Source of the DNA: Nectonema munidae
Lineage: Eukaryota > Nematomorpha > Nectonematoida > Nectonematidae
DNA: 64,000 nt
Direction: 5' to 3'
Assembly (NCBI GenBank): GCA_030549495.1
Contig: JAUIRK010001053.1
Location: forward strand, 124,001-188,000
In this document: piece by piece, positions 40,361 through 50,497 of the stretch
Layout of the letters: every line of letters begins with the position of its first letter
Numbering within the stretch: the first letter of the stretch is position 1
Translations under genes and position numbers: made by a program
The notes under the pieces: generated by a model
Seen by the model: only the letters and a program-made list of their open reading frames with translations
Told to the model about the DNA's origin: nothing
Database searches by the model: none

Positions 40361-43300
40361 CTAAAAATAATAACATACTTCAGCTATAGGAATCATTAAG
40401 GAACAAAAACGCGTATACACCGAGCACAATTTTTTCACACTGGTATTTCCTACCTCTTTTTGAGAGCGTACTTGTGATAGCATCTTTTAAACGACGTTTA
40501 TTGGTCTTGCACAAGTTACTACTCTTGAAGAGTCGTAGGCAAAATATTCGCTTCCGCCTGCTGGAACTTACAAAAAATTTCTCCTTATTCTATTGGTTAT
40601 TTAGATAGGTTACTAAATTAGTTAAAAAATAAAATGGGTGTAAGTAAAAAAAGTAAGTAAATAAAAGATGTATAGATTTGACCGTTCTTTGTTGCTAGCT
40701 CTTCTAAAATATGTTTTTTTCAATGGAATTTAATATATTTTAAGCGAAAGATTTCCATTTCTTGGTACAAATGGTCCAACGATAATTGGTGTAATAGAAC
40801 AATTCGTCCAAAGCCATTGGGCCCAAAACTTATTCGTCTAATAGAGATAGTGATTTAAAATCGATTAGTCTAAAATTCATTAAAAAAGATGGATCAAATC
40901 GTTTAAAAACATGCTTGAAAACTAATTTTAACACTAACTCTAACCCTAGTTGGACCAATCGTATCTTTGCAAAATTTCGTTTTAGACCAATCATTAGTGT
41001 CCGCTGCATCACATTCGTCCTCAGAGGGTTAGGGTGGGTAACTATTACGAAGTGCTTATTGGATTGAGAATCGACATAGATAAAACACAAGATTAAATTA
41101 TTTTCAAATTGTGCTGAATATATAATTTTAATAAATATAATATATATATAGTTATAGAATTTACTTTGTTGTATAATTGAGCAAAGACGTTCACGTAAAC
41201 CGAGCCACCACAAAATCCCTCAAAAAAGACGATAGCAAAGACAATCCAAATAGATCTTATGTAGAAGAACGCTACATGAAATGCTAGAAGAAAGAGATTC
41301 ACGGCCTAAACGCTCTGAAGTAATTAACACGAAATGCTGACTTATCAGTATTATACCTGTATAATGGGCAGTAGGTAGAGATTTTGGACGGGGAAAAGGC
41401 TTAGCGAAGATCTAGATAGGAATACAGCGATTTGGTAATCAAATTGATACCTGAAAAGTAATTGAAAATATTTAATCAAAATGACATTTACAAAATGGCA
41501 TACCAACGATATTGGCTTGCATGATCCAACCATATGTTAGGAAAGTAAATAAGTTCTAGCTAAAAAGATTTAAAAATTAGTTACAACCAAGTTATCATAG
41601 AGTATTGAATATATATATTCTAGAGTGAATAATAGAAATTACTATTTGTTTGATGGCAATATCACTCTTTAAAAAATAACGGCACAGCGAAAAGAGTACA
41701 GAGTTTCAAAAACCGGTATCGGTTCCAAAAATATTAAATGAAACCGGGAATATTTAGTTATTTAAAAAAAAATTAATATAAAATAGACATTTTATTAGCA
41801 AAAAAAATATATTAGAGCTAGAGCATTCAAAGTTTTGCAAGAAAGCTTTGTTCTTTTTTTAGGGAATCTTTAAAGCAACTGGAAAAGATCTTTCTGATTC
41901 AGTACTTGTAGATAAATGACAAAGTTGTAGATTATTACAATTCTTTTCTCAAACAAATAAGTCGGAGTGAAACTACCTAAATAATTTTAAGAGAGCCGGA
42001 TTTCCCCACTTTTACATCTTCGAGCTGAGCTCCAAAATTTAGTCACGACTACGTAGCGCTCAGCCAAAACATCGTTCGGCTTGCTCGGTGTATGCAGAAG
42101 AGTATTGATCCAACTCTCAAAAGTAGGGGTGCACCGGATAGTCTATTCGCCCGGATAGCGACAATTATTTGATATTCGGCATGAAAGCCGGATAATTTTT
42201 ATAACCGGCAGGATAAACCGGATAGTTACAAACAAATTATCATTAAATGTTTACTTTTAAAAAAGCACAAAACTAATAAGAGTAAGTTTTTAATGACAAA
42301 AAGTTTTCAATTTGAGTTTATTTCAAAGAATTAACTAACAAATAAGACATGTCAAAAAAATTCTTGCCATTGTGATGAACGAATAAAAGCATTTCTCCTT
42401 TTTCAGCCAAAAGTTTGATTCTTTTTCTTCAAAAATGTTTTCATATTCGGAAAAGAGTCTCTCTGAGTTGATGAAGCAGGTGTGCATAAGTGTTTGGCTG
42501 TTAGATGCTTTAGCAAAGGAAATTTTTCTTCCTGCCTCCAATATTGCAGGGGACATTTTTTTCTTTCCAAAAGTGGGGTGCGGAGATAGGCTTCCAACTC
42601 TCTGGCTGCCTCATCTTCAATATCATTTTTCGACACATTTTTTATTGTGTTTGAATTTCCATTGGTTTCAGCAATTTCTTGGAAACAAGCCATGAAATCA
42701 TCTTTGCTTTCATCCTTAAGTAACATTATGCTTGGAGAGTCGGGGCGAGCAGCTTCATCAAGAGTTTCCGTCTCCATCCATATTCTTACTAGCAACGTTG
42801 TGATTTGAAAGTAGCTCTTTGGAAACTAATGTTTCCCCAAATGTCTTGTCTTTAAGAAATTGGGCTTTAAATCGTGAATGAAGTATTGTTGACAGAACAT
42901 ATATCGGGTTCGTCATGATGCTGAGACCTGAATCCGAATCATTGAAAAATCTACTACGAAGAGAAGTCAAGAGTCTCTGTTTAGTTTCTTTGATGCCTTC
43001 TTTATCAGTGGCCTTTTCAAAGTATCTTTCAAGAGTGCTTACATTGGGAATTACAGTTGAAAGAAGACATGACTCAGCAGTTGCCAATATCCGGCATATG
43101 CCGGACGGCCGGATTGTAAATTGAGCTATCCGGTGCACCTCTACTCAAAAGTATTTAATCTAAAACAAATATTAGTGTTATCTGCAACGCTTTTGAAAAA
43201 ATTCTCTACAGACAGGCAACAATTTTGTTTAAATAAAATTATAATTATAAAACAAAATTAAGCAAATAGTAAGTGAGTTGATTAATCAGTTAGTAACAAA

Positions 43301-46300
43301 TGCATACATATAAACACACAACAAGCACGAATACATTCTAAGGCAATTTTTAGCAAATTTTAAGTTATAACTAGGTAGAAATTCTACGGCTAGAATTTTC
43401 GTAGGTAGAATTTTTATAGCACCAGATATTTCATCAGATACTCATGAAAAAAAGTAATTATTTTGATGTCGATATTATCAGCACATCTGTTATGGCTTAA
43501 TAATAACATCAAACGTACTCAGTACTTTGAAGGAAGTCAAAATTGGGTGAAGGAATAACGCGGTACATTTCAAACCGGTTGCATCACAAGGTTCAAAAAT
43601 AACTTTATAATATTAGAAGATAGGTTGGTTTATAAACATTTTTTGTGCATTGATTTACGGCTCGGCTGAGATTTTTGCTTTTTGGGCGTACCCCTGAAAG
43701 ACAGAATAAAGAACGAAAAAGTGAGGAGGAGAACAGGCGTGAAAGATGATGTGATGACGAAGAAATAAATTAAGATGGCGTATGGACACGTGTAGGGCGA
43801 AGATGTCGCAATGAAGCAAATTCTGAAGAAATCAATATGGAAAGCGAAGCAGAAGACGTTAAGCAAAAACTCAATTTGAAAGATGAAGATGCTAAAGATC
43901 GAACGAAGTGGAGGAAAAAAATTATATTCTCTGACCTCTGGTGGCACGAGTAGGGTTGGTTAGATGCTGGATTCGATAACTCAAGGTCTTGGGTTCGATC
44001 CCGCATCAAGCCTCCCTTCCTCATAGTTCGATTCTCGATGAAAACACCCCACGGTACTTTTACCTGGAGATTAAGAGTAGAGATATTAGCTTGTGACATA
44101 CCGTATGTACCAGCGTGCATAAGTCCTCCTTCAGGGCCTTAATTTTATCTGTAAAATGGCCCTCGACTTATATATCGAACACAAAATGTCTACGTTAACA
44201 CTGCTTACATTATAGATATAAATGAATCTTTTGTAGCGTCAAATCAACAATTAATATGATAAACTCTTTTTTATTTGTTGATTTCATAACTTACCTGTTG
44301 AAAACTGGGCGAGATTTATACAGCGAGCGAACAAACGATGAATTCCGACATTTTGTTCTTAAATTTGGGGTAAATTTATAAACCAAATCGACTTACAAAA
44401 CTAACCCGATTGGTTGCGCCTACCGTCAATGCAAACGTCTACACAAGTCTAGTATTATTCTTACCCGATGTTTACATATAAATAAAGGGATTAGTTAGTA
44501 ATAAGTGCATTCTCTGGCAACATAATTATTTCAGCTTGGTAAGTTTCTCGTTTTGAATACACGGAAAAAGCCTTACACTAGTGAACAGTCTAAAATGGGG
44601 ATTGTGCTGTCAAGATTGTGTCAATGAAAGCATAATGGACATTGGAGCAAAAATACAAAAATAACAGAGAGCAACTCACAATTCCTTGATTTATGAAGTA
44701 TTCTTCAAAGTAAACTAGGAAAAAGGGAATGATGAATTTTGCGAGGGTGCGTAAAAGAACGAACTTTTGGCGAAAGGTCAAATGCCTGGCGGCATATGGA
44801 AAAGCACTTTCTTTGTTCTCATCCTTTTTCAAAAACGCGACATGCTCATACGAAGTGCTGCTAGGCAGAGGTAAATTTTCGCCTACACTTCTTTCAAGAA
44901 TGCGTATATAACTAAAAAATAAAGGAATGAATGAAGATTGGCTTGAGAATTAACTTTTTGTAACCTTAAGGCCATGAGTATGGGAACAGCGAGCATGACA
45001 AGCAGAGTAGATCGAATACTTAGATCGCATCCGCGTAAAAAGGCGTAAGAGAAAGCTCCACATATTCCTGCAGCGCCTAATTTTTGCGATATAAAATTCA
45101 GCACTTCATTTGAAAAATAGTATAACTCAGAGACAACCTGTTCCTGAAGACCAATAAGAAACAGTGGATCTATAAAAAAACATTTATAAAATTGTCTCTA
45201 AATGTAGGTTTAAATTTTTAACTTTTCTAATACTCATACACTTCTTCATACTTAAGATATGGAATAAAGACAAGAGTCATTCCATATTTATGGTGATTTA
45301 GAAGAAATTTATAGTAGGCGGCTTTAACTTAAATATATACCAAATAAACAAATCCTTATTTATAAGCTTAATAGATTCTTAATAATACACTAGACCGGCA
45401 ACGTATGGCACGCGTGTCTAAATTGTACCGAGGACCGATTCACATTGGCACACACTTCTACAGGCCATCTTTCAAAATGAGACATCGTAACGTCCTCACA
45501 CGTTTTTTCATGATCTATCTAAAACAAGGGCAAAATTAAGAAGCAACATTGGAATAGAGGACTGCATCCAAAGCATAAAATCGGTTTTTATAAAAAGTGT
45601 CTTTTAATCAACTCCAAAATAGTATTCTAGTTACTTAAACTGAATCCAAATTGCTGAACATAAACATACAAAAAATTAATAAATCATATTATTCATAAAT
45701 AAAAAATCAATAAATTTGCGAAATGCCAACATTGCAATGTGGGCCGCAAAACAAGAGGTTGAGAACCACTGATTTAAACTATGTGAAGTTAGCTGCATTC
45801 GTTAATATTACAATAAAAATACGACTGGTGAAATAATTGTAACGATACAAAATAAAATTTGAGAGCAAAATTGAACTTGTTGCTTTCAAGGTGAAATTGC
45901 AAACGTCTATTTTTTGAAATAAGTTGATCGCGTTATTTTAAAATTAATTAATCTCCTACCATGGCCAGTATAAACTACAAAACTCCTAAAAATCAGCGCA
46001 TACTTCAAGGATCATCTACTTTTAGTAAACTCCCTTCAAAATGTTTCTTATTTTGCGCAAAACAAAAATTTAAGCCACCTGCATTGTTTATAATGTGGCA
46101 TAAAATTTGCATTCATTTTAAATCATTATTGACATTGTGTAATTTTATGAAGAAAAAACGAAAACTGAACGATTTCAAGTTGAAATAAAAAAATGGGAAA
46201 AATACTTCTTCGAGATAAAAACGCACGAGAGAAAAGGGATTTTTTTCTGAAATTATACGGCATATGAACGCATTTATATGATTTATCGATTCCAAAAATT

Positions 46301-47817
46301 ATACCAATTCTAACATCATAAAATTTAGATCAAACATCTGATTGGCTGTTTTTATTGTGTGTTACAAAAACTAGATAAAAGGCAGCTTAATTTGAAAATG
46401 GACCTTCCAAAAAGTGTCAGAATTTAAATATACTCAAAACATTTAAACTTCAATAAAATGGGAAAAAACAGCTAAACGAATAAAACACTCAACAATTATA
46501 TTTCTATCTCATTTCTTTCTTTGACTCTATCCCTGTTTATGATTAATGAATCAGGTATGATTTAAAATGTATACAATATTCTGACATATTGTTTATGCAT
46601 ATGTAATATTCAAATGGCAATATTGTTTATATGGCTCCTTTCAGTAATAATTGAAATTAATTATCAATTTATTAGAGCATGGAAATTTCAGCCTACTTAG
46701 CAGGGAGTATGCTAGACAGCCTTTTTGGTGTTTAATAATTTGACTTGCATGGAAGAATTGGTGAGTTGAGATAAAGTGGATATAAAGAAAGGGATTTTAA
46801 GAGCCAATCCTTATAAATATTTTTAAACAATTATTTATAAGCCTGTTTTGGTATGCTTTTATACTTTCTTGAAATGGATAGATTGGTTCGCATGCAGAAA
46901 TATAAGGATATAATGGATATCGGAATGAAAAAGTAGAGGAGAATGTGCAACACTATTGAACATATGATTTTATTTAGCTTTAAGAATGACTCTTTTCGTA
47001 TTGATTTCAAAAATTAATTGATCAAATATACAGTTATGTAAATATGTAGGAAATAAGGTTAGTGTAATTTTCTCAGTATTCAAAGATATCAGATTTCCAA
47101 TGGAAAATAAATTCTATTCCGGCATTTAAAGCTTAGAACTGTATACTTGTGGATAACGAACTTTAAATATACTAAAAGCTTGCTAAGCCCAACTATGCAA
47201 ATGTGTAATTGAAAAGAAAGATGAACCCCATTTTTAAATTTTGAATCATGGGGTTCCCTAAACTGCGAACCAAAACGCATTAACCCATTAAGTCCCAATG
47301 TTCCCATTTGGGAACATAAGTAATTTCATCTTCATCTGCTTTTTTCAATGACTTTGAATATAAATCGTCTGCGTTTTTTTAGATATCGTCTGATTTCTAT
47401 GGTACTTAATGGGTTAAACTGCATAAGGAAAAAAGAGAAAAGCTGATGAAAAAAACCTGTGATAAAATGAGGTTAGCGAGAGCAGGGTAACTTCCCCCAA
47501 TCCAGAGTTGGCACTGGCCAAGCACACGCCTATCAAAAAGATGAATGAAATACACTCGATAGTAACGACAATAAAACAAGACTTTCACACACTTACCTAT
47601 AATGGATAGCCAAAAGGCATGAGAGAAGGCTGAAATAATAAAACTGAAAATGCAAAGAACGACGGTCAAGAAAACTCTGAAACTAAAAAAGAAAACACAG
47701 CTCACTTGCGAAGTAAGACTTGCAAAAGTAGACTCACTCATATGAAAGATAAATTAGGGAAAATGGAGATATGGACTTTAGAAGTAATGCAGGAATTATG
47801 TTGGCCAGCAAGATAAC
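40247..47817 (-). CDS. CLN3: CLN3/battenin orthologue, ten exons, N-terminal exon(s) not found
   Basis: A multi-pass membrane protein of late endosomes/lysosomes with an MFS-like fold. Loss in humans causes juvenile Batten disease and accumulation of glycerophosphodiesters. Exons (5' to 3' on the minus strand): 47817-47738, 47682-47597, 47529-47457, 45169-45138, 45076-44965, 44911-44680, 41560-41532, 41450-41357, 41305-41165 and 40360-40247. Every junction is AG/GT and the phases agree, giving 330 codons plus stop; human CLN3 has 438 aa, so about 80-100 N-terminal residues are missing. Diagnostic blocks: VILLANIIPALLLK, SGLGEVTLLSLTSFYH, SYWSSGTGAAGICGAFSY, YFEEYFINQG, VFLSRSSL and FFEGFCGGSVYVN. 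Positions equivalent to human disease residues E295 and R334 are retained. The C-terminus stops at FHNYFCQ, short of the human CQLS CaaX box. Confidence 0.95.
40361..41164. other. CLN3 last intron with dispersed-repeat-like sequence
   Basis: An 804-bp intron. About 40790-41040 has a repetitive look, with ATTCGTCC-like words and TCTAACCCTAG / GAGGGTTAGGGTGGG near one end. It is probably a dispersed element, but no target duplication was identified. Confidence 0.4.
41165..41305 (-). CDS. CLN3: CLN3 coding exon 9 of those found
   Basis: 141 bp, phase 0 to 0. It encodes AVNLFLLAFHVAFFYIRSIW, then IVFAIVFFEGFCGGSVYVNV, matching human [23 protein letters not shown]. The acceptor is GCGTTTAG and the donor ACAAA|GTAAAT. 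Confidence 0.94.
41357..41450 (-). CDS. CLN3: CLN3 coding exon 8 of those found
   Basis: 94 bp, phase 2 to 0. It encodes YQFDYQIAVFLSRSSLSLF, then PVQNLYLLPIIQ, matching human YQMLYQAGVFASRSSLRCC. The Arg equivalent to human R334 is present. Confidence 0.95.
41532..41560 (-). CDS. CLN3: CLN3 29-bp micro-exon
   Basis: 29 bp between acceptor ATCTTTTTAG and donor ATATG|GTTGG, encoding LELIYFPNI plus two bases of a Trp codon completed by the next exon (W-YQFDYQ; human RWYQMLYQ). It replaces the human FELLFFWNTSLSHAQQYR segment, which is longer. Phases fit exactly. Confidence 0.82.
42124..43143 (-). mobile_element. hAT transposon, 1020 bp, internally deleted, in CLN3 intron
   Basis: Ends TAGGGGTGCACCGGATAG and CTATCCGGTGCACCTCTA, with a perfect 8-bp duplication CTCAAAAG at 42116-42123 and 43144-43151. 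Minus-strand frames (43138-42758, then 42795-42335) encode only the C-terminal part of a ZBED-like hAT transposase: STLERYFEKATDKEG, DPIYVLS-like MTNPIYVLSTILHSRFKAQF, then ARELEAYLRTPLLERKKCPL, YWRQEEKFPLLKHLTAKHLC. The BED finger and catalytic core are missing and the remaining coding part is frameshifted near 42760-42790, so it is non-autonomous. Clean ends and duplication suggest a relatively young insertion. Confidence 0.95.
43152..43935. other. CLN3 intron, no gene seen
   Basis: Intron sequence between the hAT copy and the SINE. ORFs here are shadows or chance. Nothing supported. Confidence 0.5.
43936..44165 (+). repeat. tRNA-derived SINE
   Basis: A Pol III-type head: GTGGCACGAGTAGGGTTGG (A-box region, from 43941) and GGTTCGATCCC (B-box, 43992-44002), spaced as in tRNA genes. 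A non-tRNA body follows, with a conserved-looking tail near TCAGGGCCTTAATTTTATC. Inserted in a CLN3 intron, antisense to the gene. No poly(A) tail or target duplication confirmed. Confidence 0.6.
44166..44679. other. CLN3 intron, no gene seen
   Basis: Intron sequence ending at the donor of the CLN3 exon at 44680. Nothing supported. Confidence 0.5.
44680..44911 (-). CDS. CLN3: CLN3 coding exon 6 of those found
   Basis: 232 bp, phase 2 to 0. It encodes a luminal/cytosolic loop (SYIRILERSVGENLPLPSS and a charged stretch KKDENKES), then FRQKFVLLRTLAKFIIPFFL and VYFEEYFINQGI, matching human [20 protein letters not shown] and YFAEYFINQGL. The donor is ATT|GTGAGT. Confidence 0.95.
44965..45076 (-). 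CDS. CLN3: CLN3 coding exon 5 of those found
   Basis: 112 bp, phase 1 to 2. It encodes AAGICGAFSYAFLRGCDL, then STLLVMLAVPILMAL, matching human GAGLLGALSYLGLTQAGL and TLLSMLGIPALLLA. Bounded by 61-bp and 53-bp introns. Confidence 0.95.
45138..45169 (-). CDS. CLN3: CLN3 32-bp micro-exon
   Basis: 32 bp between acceptor TTTTTTTATAG and donor GGAACAG|GTTG, encoding STVSYWSSGT with split codons on both sides. Human has RAVISWWSSGTGGAG at this place. The neighbouring 61-bp intron has an in-frame stop, so the splice is required. Confidence 0.9.
45391..45771 (+). repeat. hAT-like dispersed repeat, family B, copy 1
   Basis: Starts near CACTAGACCGGCAACG and ends GGTTGAGAACCACTG. Matches 25579-26045 inverted. 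Shared words include GGACCGATTCACATTGG (variant GGACCAATTCACAATGG) and AAAATGAGACATCGT. No ORF; the two ends are not good inverted repeats of each other, so the true element type is only suggested by the CAGTGGTTCTCAACC end. Confidence 0.65.
45780..47279. other. CLN3 intron, no gene seen
   Basis: About 1.5 kb of AT-rich intron. Nothing supported. Confidence 0.5.
47284..47413 (+). mobile_element. piggyBac MITE, copy 1 (130 bp)
   Basis: Bounded by TTAA at 47280-47283 and 47414-47417. Inverted ends CCCATTAAGT / ACTTAATGGG are perfect over 10 bp. Contains ATGTTCCCATTTGGGAACAT (a near-palindrome) and AGATATCGTCTGATTTC. It ends 40 bp inside the CLN3 intron from the exon at 47457. Confidence 0.93.
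47457..47529 (-). CDS. CLN3: CLN3 coding exon 3 of those found
   Basis: 73 bp, phase 1 to 2. It encodes VCLASANSGLGEVTLLSLTS then FYH, matching human [20 protein letters not shown] and FYP. The longer minus-strand ORF (47741-47406) reads this in the wrong frame through a retained intron. Confidence 0.95.
47597..47682 (-). CDS. CLN3: CLN3 coding exon 2 of those found
   Basis: 86 bp, phase 2 to 1. It encodes FRVFLTVVLCIFSFIISAFS then HAFWLSII, a membrane segment matching human [20 protein letters not shown] and HSVGTSLC. Confidence 0.93.
47738..47817 (-). CDS. CLN3: CLN3 first exon recognised
   Basis: 80 bp, phase 0 to 2, acceptor TTTTATCCTAG, donor ATGA|GTGAGT. It encodes VILLANIIPALLLKSISPFS then LIYLSY, matching human [20 protein letters not shown] and LHLLPYS. 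The upstream exon(s) with the first membrane segments were not located between here and about 53 kb. Confidence 0.92.
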
Positions 47818-48440
47818 CTAGGATAAAAATAAACACAGCGATAGAAAGTGGTAAGCATAATTGCGCAATCTCTGTTTATGCAATTCATGGAGAGGCGACA
47901 AGGCTTTTTTAACATTAATACTCCGCACCCCTCCGACAAGTCTAGTTAGGCACTCCACTGAAGGAAATTGGCCCACAGCTAAAAAAAATACTATCTTATT
48001 GAATACACACACACACATATATATATAACATAGGAAAAAAATATATGTATAGTCTTTTATGCATATTAGGAAATAAATTTAATTAGTGCACTATTTTTTC
48101 CATAAAGCATAACCTAGTTTCTTATTTTAAAAAATTTTAGCTATATTTTTTCTAATTTCAGTTTTTAAGATTTTTTCGTTTTCTGGCACAACAACAACCT
48201 CCTGCACTAACAACCCATAAAAATGTGTTGAAAAGAGTTATATATTTAAAGAAACTTAAAAAAAAAATTACGTCAAATTCAGCACAAATAAATGAAGTTA
48301 AAGAAAACATTTACACGTGCAAATAAAGAAGAAAAATTTGGTAACACTTCATTTGAACAAAATAAAAAATTTCGGCTTCGAATGAAAATAGATTCTAAAA
48401 GATAGGAAGTTTTTTAAATAAATTAATAATTATAATTTAC
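47818..48440. other. Upstream of recognised CLN3 exons
   Basis: Intron or 5' region of CLN3. A CA/TA microsatellite lies at about 48005-48028. The missing CLN3 N-terminal exon may lie in this or the next few kilobases. Confidence 0.45.
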
Positions 48441-48900
48441 GAGACATTACAAATCTTTTGCTTTTTCTGCATCCAAATGTATTTTGTTCGTTAACATCAA
48501 ATTTTCTTCGGATTTTGATAAAGTATGTAAAAAAAAGTACATAAAAGCTTTTTCTTCTTCCAGATCAAAATGTCAGCTTCTTCCTTTGCTTCTGGTAACG
48601 CTTCATACGTATCCATTTCTTCCATTAATTTTGATTGGTGTTAAGGATTCATGTTTTTATAAATTTTTTCAATTTATTCATTATAGAAGAATGTTACAGA
48701 TTCTGAGTCTAGAACATTAGCTTTGTTCAAATCATTTTCTAGATCAATTTTCGTATTTGAAAATAAATTGAAAAACTTTGAAAGAATTCCTTTGTACCAA
48801 GGATCCAAGTAGTTGGACACACATTTTTCAAAAATGTGAATTCCATTTTGAAATTGCTTCTTAGATTAAAATTTTCAAAACATTATTCTTGTTTTTGTCT
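48441..48900 (-). pseudogene. hAT transposase fragment
   Basis: Minus-strand readings give IFEKCVSNYLDPWYKGIL (about 48842-48785), like the hAT 'LDPR(Y/F)K' block, and then EEMDTYEALPEAKEEADILI with WKKKK (about 48630-48550). The latter is the usual acidic segment before the dimerisation domain. Interrupted by stops and lacking the catalytic core. Confidence 0.5.
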
Positions 48901-50100
48901 TTGATAAAATGATTAATAGAATCATTATGGCTTTAAAAAGTGTTTCTGTGATTACATTTATGGTTGGTGTTAACAGTTCTTAGTTCTTACAAAACTGCAA
49001 ATAAATATGCTAAAGTATAGCAATGAACATAAGAATAACACATGTTTATAATATGTGAAATACTCTTTATGAAAACGAAGTAATAAAAAATGAAGAGGCA
49101 TAGAGAATATTACAAGCACAAGTTATAATGACCTACAATCAAATTATTATGGGTATTAAGAACCAAAAAATACAATAAGGTTGAAATATGATAGATCCAG
49201 CGGTTAAAATTTGGAAGAGTTATCACACGACTCTGATATACGCCCGTTGCAAAGAAAGGCTCGCTCTCCCAGAATTTTTTCGTCTCCTATGCATCTCCCC
49301 ATACAATATCGCAGACCAGATTTAGAATATTTACAGCACTTGGGGTTTAAAAGGCGCACATAATCATAATTTGAAAGCAGCAATTACAAAATAAATTATT
49401 TAAAAAGGTTTGAATGAAATTTTTTTTTTTCAATTTTTTTCTTCACAATTTTATCAAAATTGTGAGTTAAAATCGTAGCAGCAGAAATTGTCAAAATGTC
49501 ATTCATGTGATCAGTTATTATTCTTGTTCTGTTCTTTGACTTATTAATATTCATCAATGAATAAAAATTTCTTGCAAAGATAATAATTCGCGCTAAACAT
49601 ACATAGAATTTTTAAAGCGCTATATAGAATTTTTATAGCCGTATTTAGAAACGAGATGCTCATAAAAGCAATTAAGTACGCCATCAGAGAATCACATTGT
49701 AAGGCGATAAATAATTTGCAGGTGAAAGGCATCGACTGTAAAAGGGGATGTAAATATGAAAAACCAAGTTTTAAATTCAATAATTATTTTCTAGAAAAGA
49801 CCCAGCGGACTCCACTGTGTCTCTTGGCGGCTCGAATGCGGCCCGTATATTTGACATCCCCTGTATTTGAGGTACCAAGACAAAAACCGATGTAAGAGAA
49901 AATCACCAAGGAAAAATTTAAAGTTCTTCCTGCATGAAACTAAAACAAAAAGTTAAATTAGTAATTTGATGGGTAAAAAAATTTTTTTTAATGTAGTGAA
50001 ATGATTTTCTTGTTATATTTTTCATTACTTATTTATTTCTAAACATAAATATTAAAATAGGAGAGATAAAAAAGATAAACAAAAGGTAAAAGATAAAAAA
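48901..50100. other. Spacer, unassigned
   Basis: No supported gene. A GC-richer word set (CTTGGCGGCTCGAATGCGGC, about 49823-49845) resembles degraded hAT/MITE ends but no pair was found. Confidence 0.4.
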
Positions 50101-50103
50101 GTA

Positions 50104-50497
50104 TCTTTATTGGAAAACTCGCCTTTACAGTGGGAATGAGCTTAATCAATTTTTCGAGCTATGCGGTCTTTATTAAGATTCTGCAACATGAAATATTAAA
50201 TGTCGATTCATATCGTCCTCTACGCCCGCTTCATAACTTACCTTAATTCATTCACGTTTAACACATTTTCCCCAAAGCTTTCTCTTTTCACCGCGCAATC
50301 TCACATTAAATTTTTTTTACTTTCGTTTTCTTTCATCACCAACTTCTCACTTCAGCTCAACTAACATATTTCGACATATCACACATCGAAATCTGATATA
50401 CATTTAATCTTATGTTGCAGAATCTTGATAAAGACTGCAAAGGTCCAACTATTGATTAACTTCATTCCCACTGTAAATTCGAGTTTCCCAATAAAGA
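50104..50497. repeat. Inverted repeat, 86-bp arms, next to Penelope-like element
   Basis: Left arm 50104-50189 (TCTTTATTGGAAAACTCGCC ... ATTCTGCAACAT) and right arm 50412-50497 are inverted copies with roughly 80% identity by eye; about 220 bp separates them. It could fold into a long hairpin. It is placed directly 5' of the Penelope-like reverse transcriptase, suggesting it is the element's 5' terminal structure. Confidence 0.7.

Noticed and set aside
40941-41040. Telomeric repeat or internal telomere
   Set aside because: Only single TAACCC-like words, not an array.
42900-43124. + strand ORF 42915-43124 as a small gene
   Set aside because: Antisense of the hAT transposase fragment.
47406-47741. 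111-aa minus-strand ORF taken as one protein
   Set aside because: It reads through a 67-bp intron and then continues in the wrong frame; the real CLN3 exons are 47682-47597 and 47529-47457.
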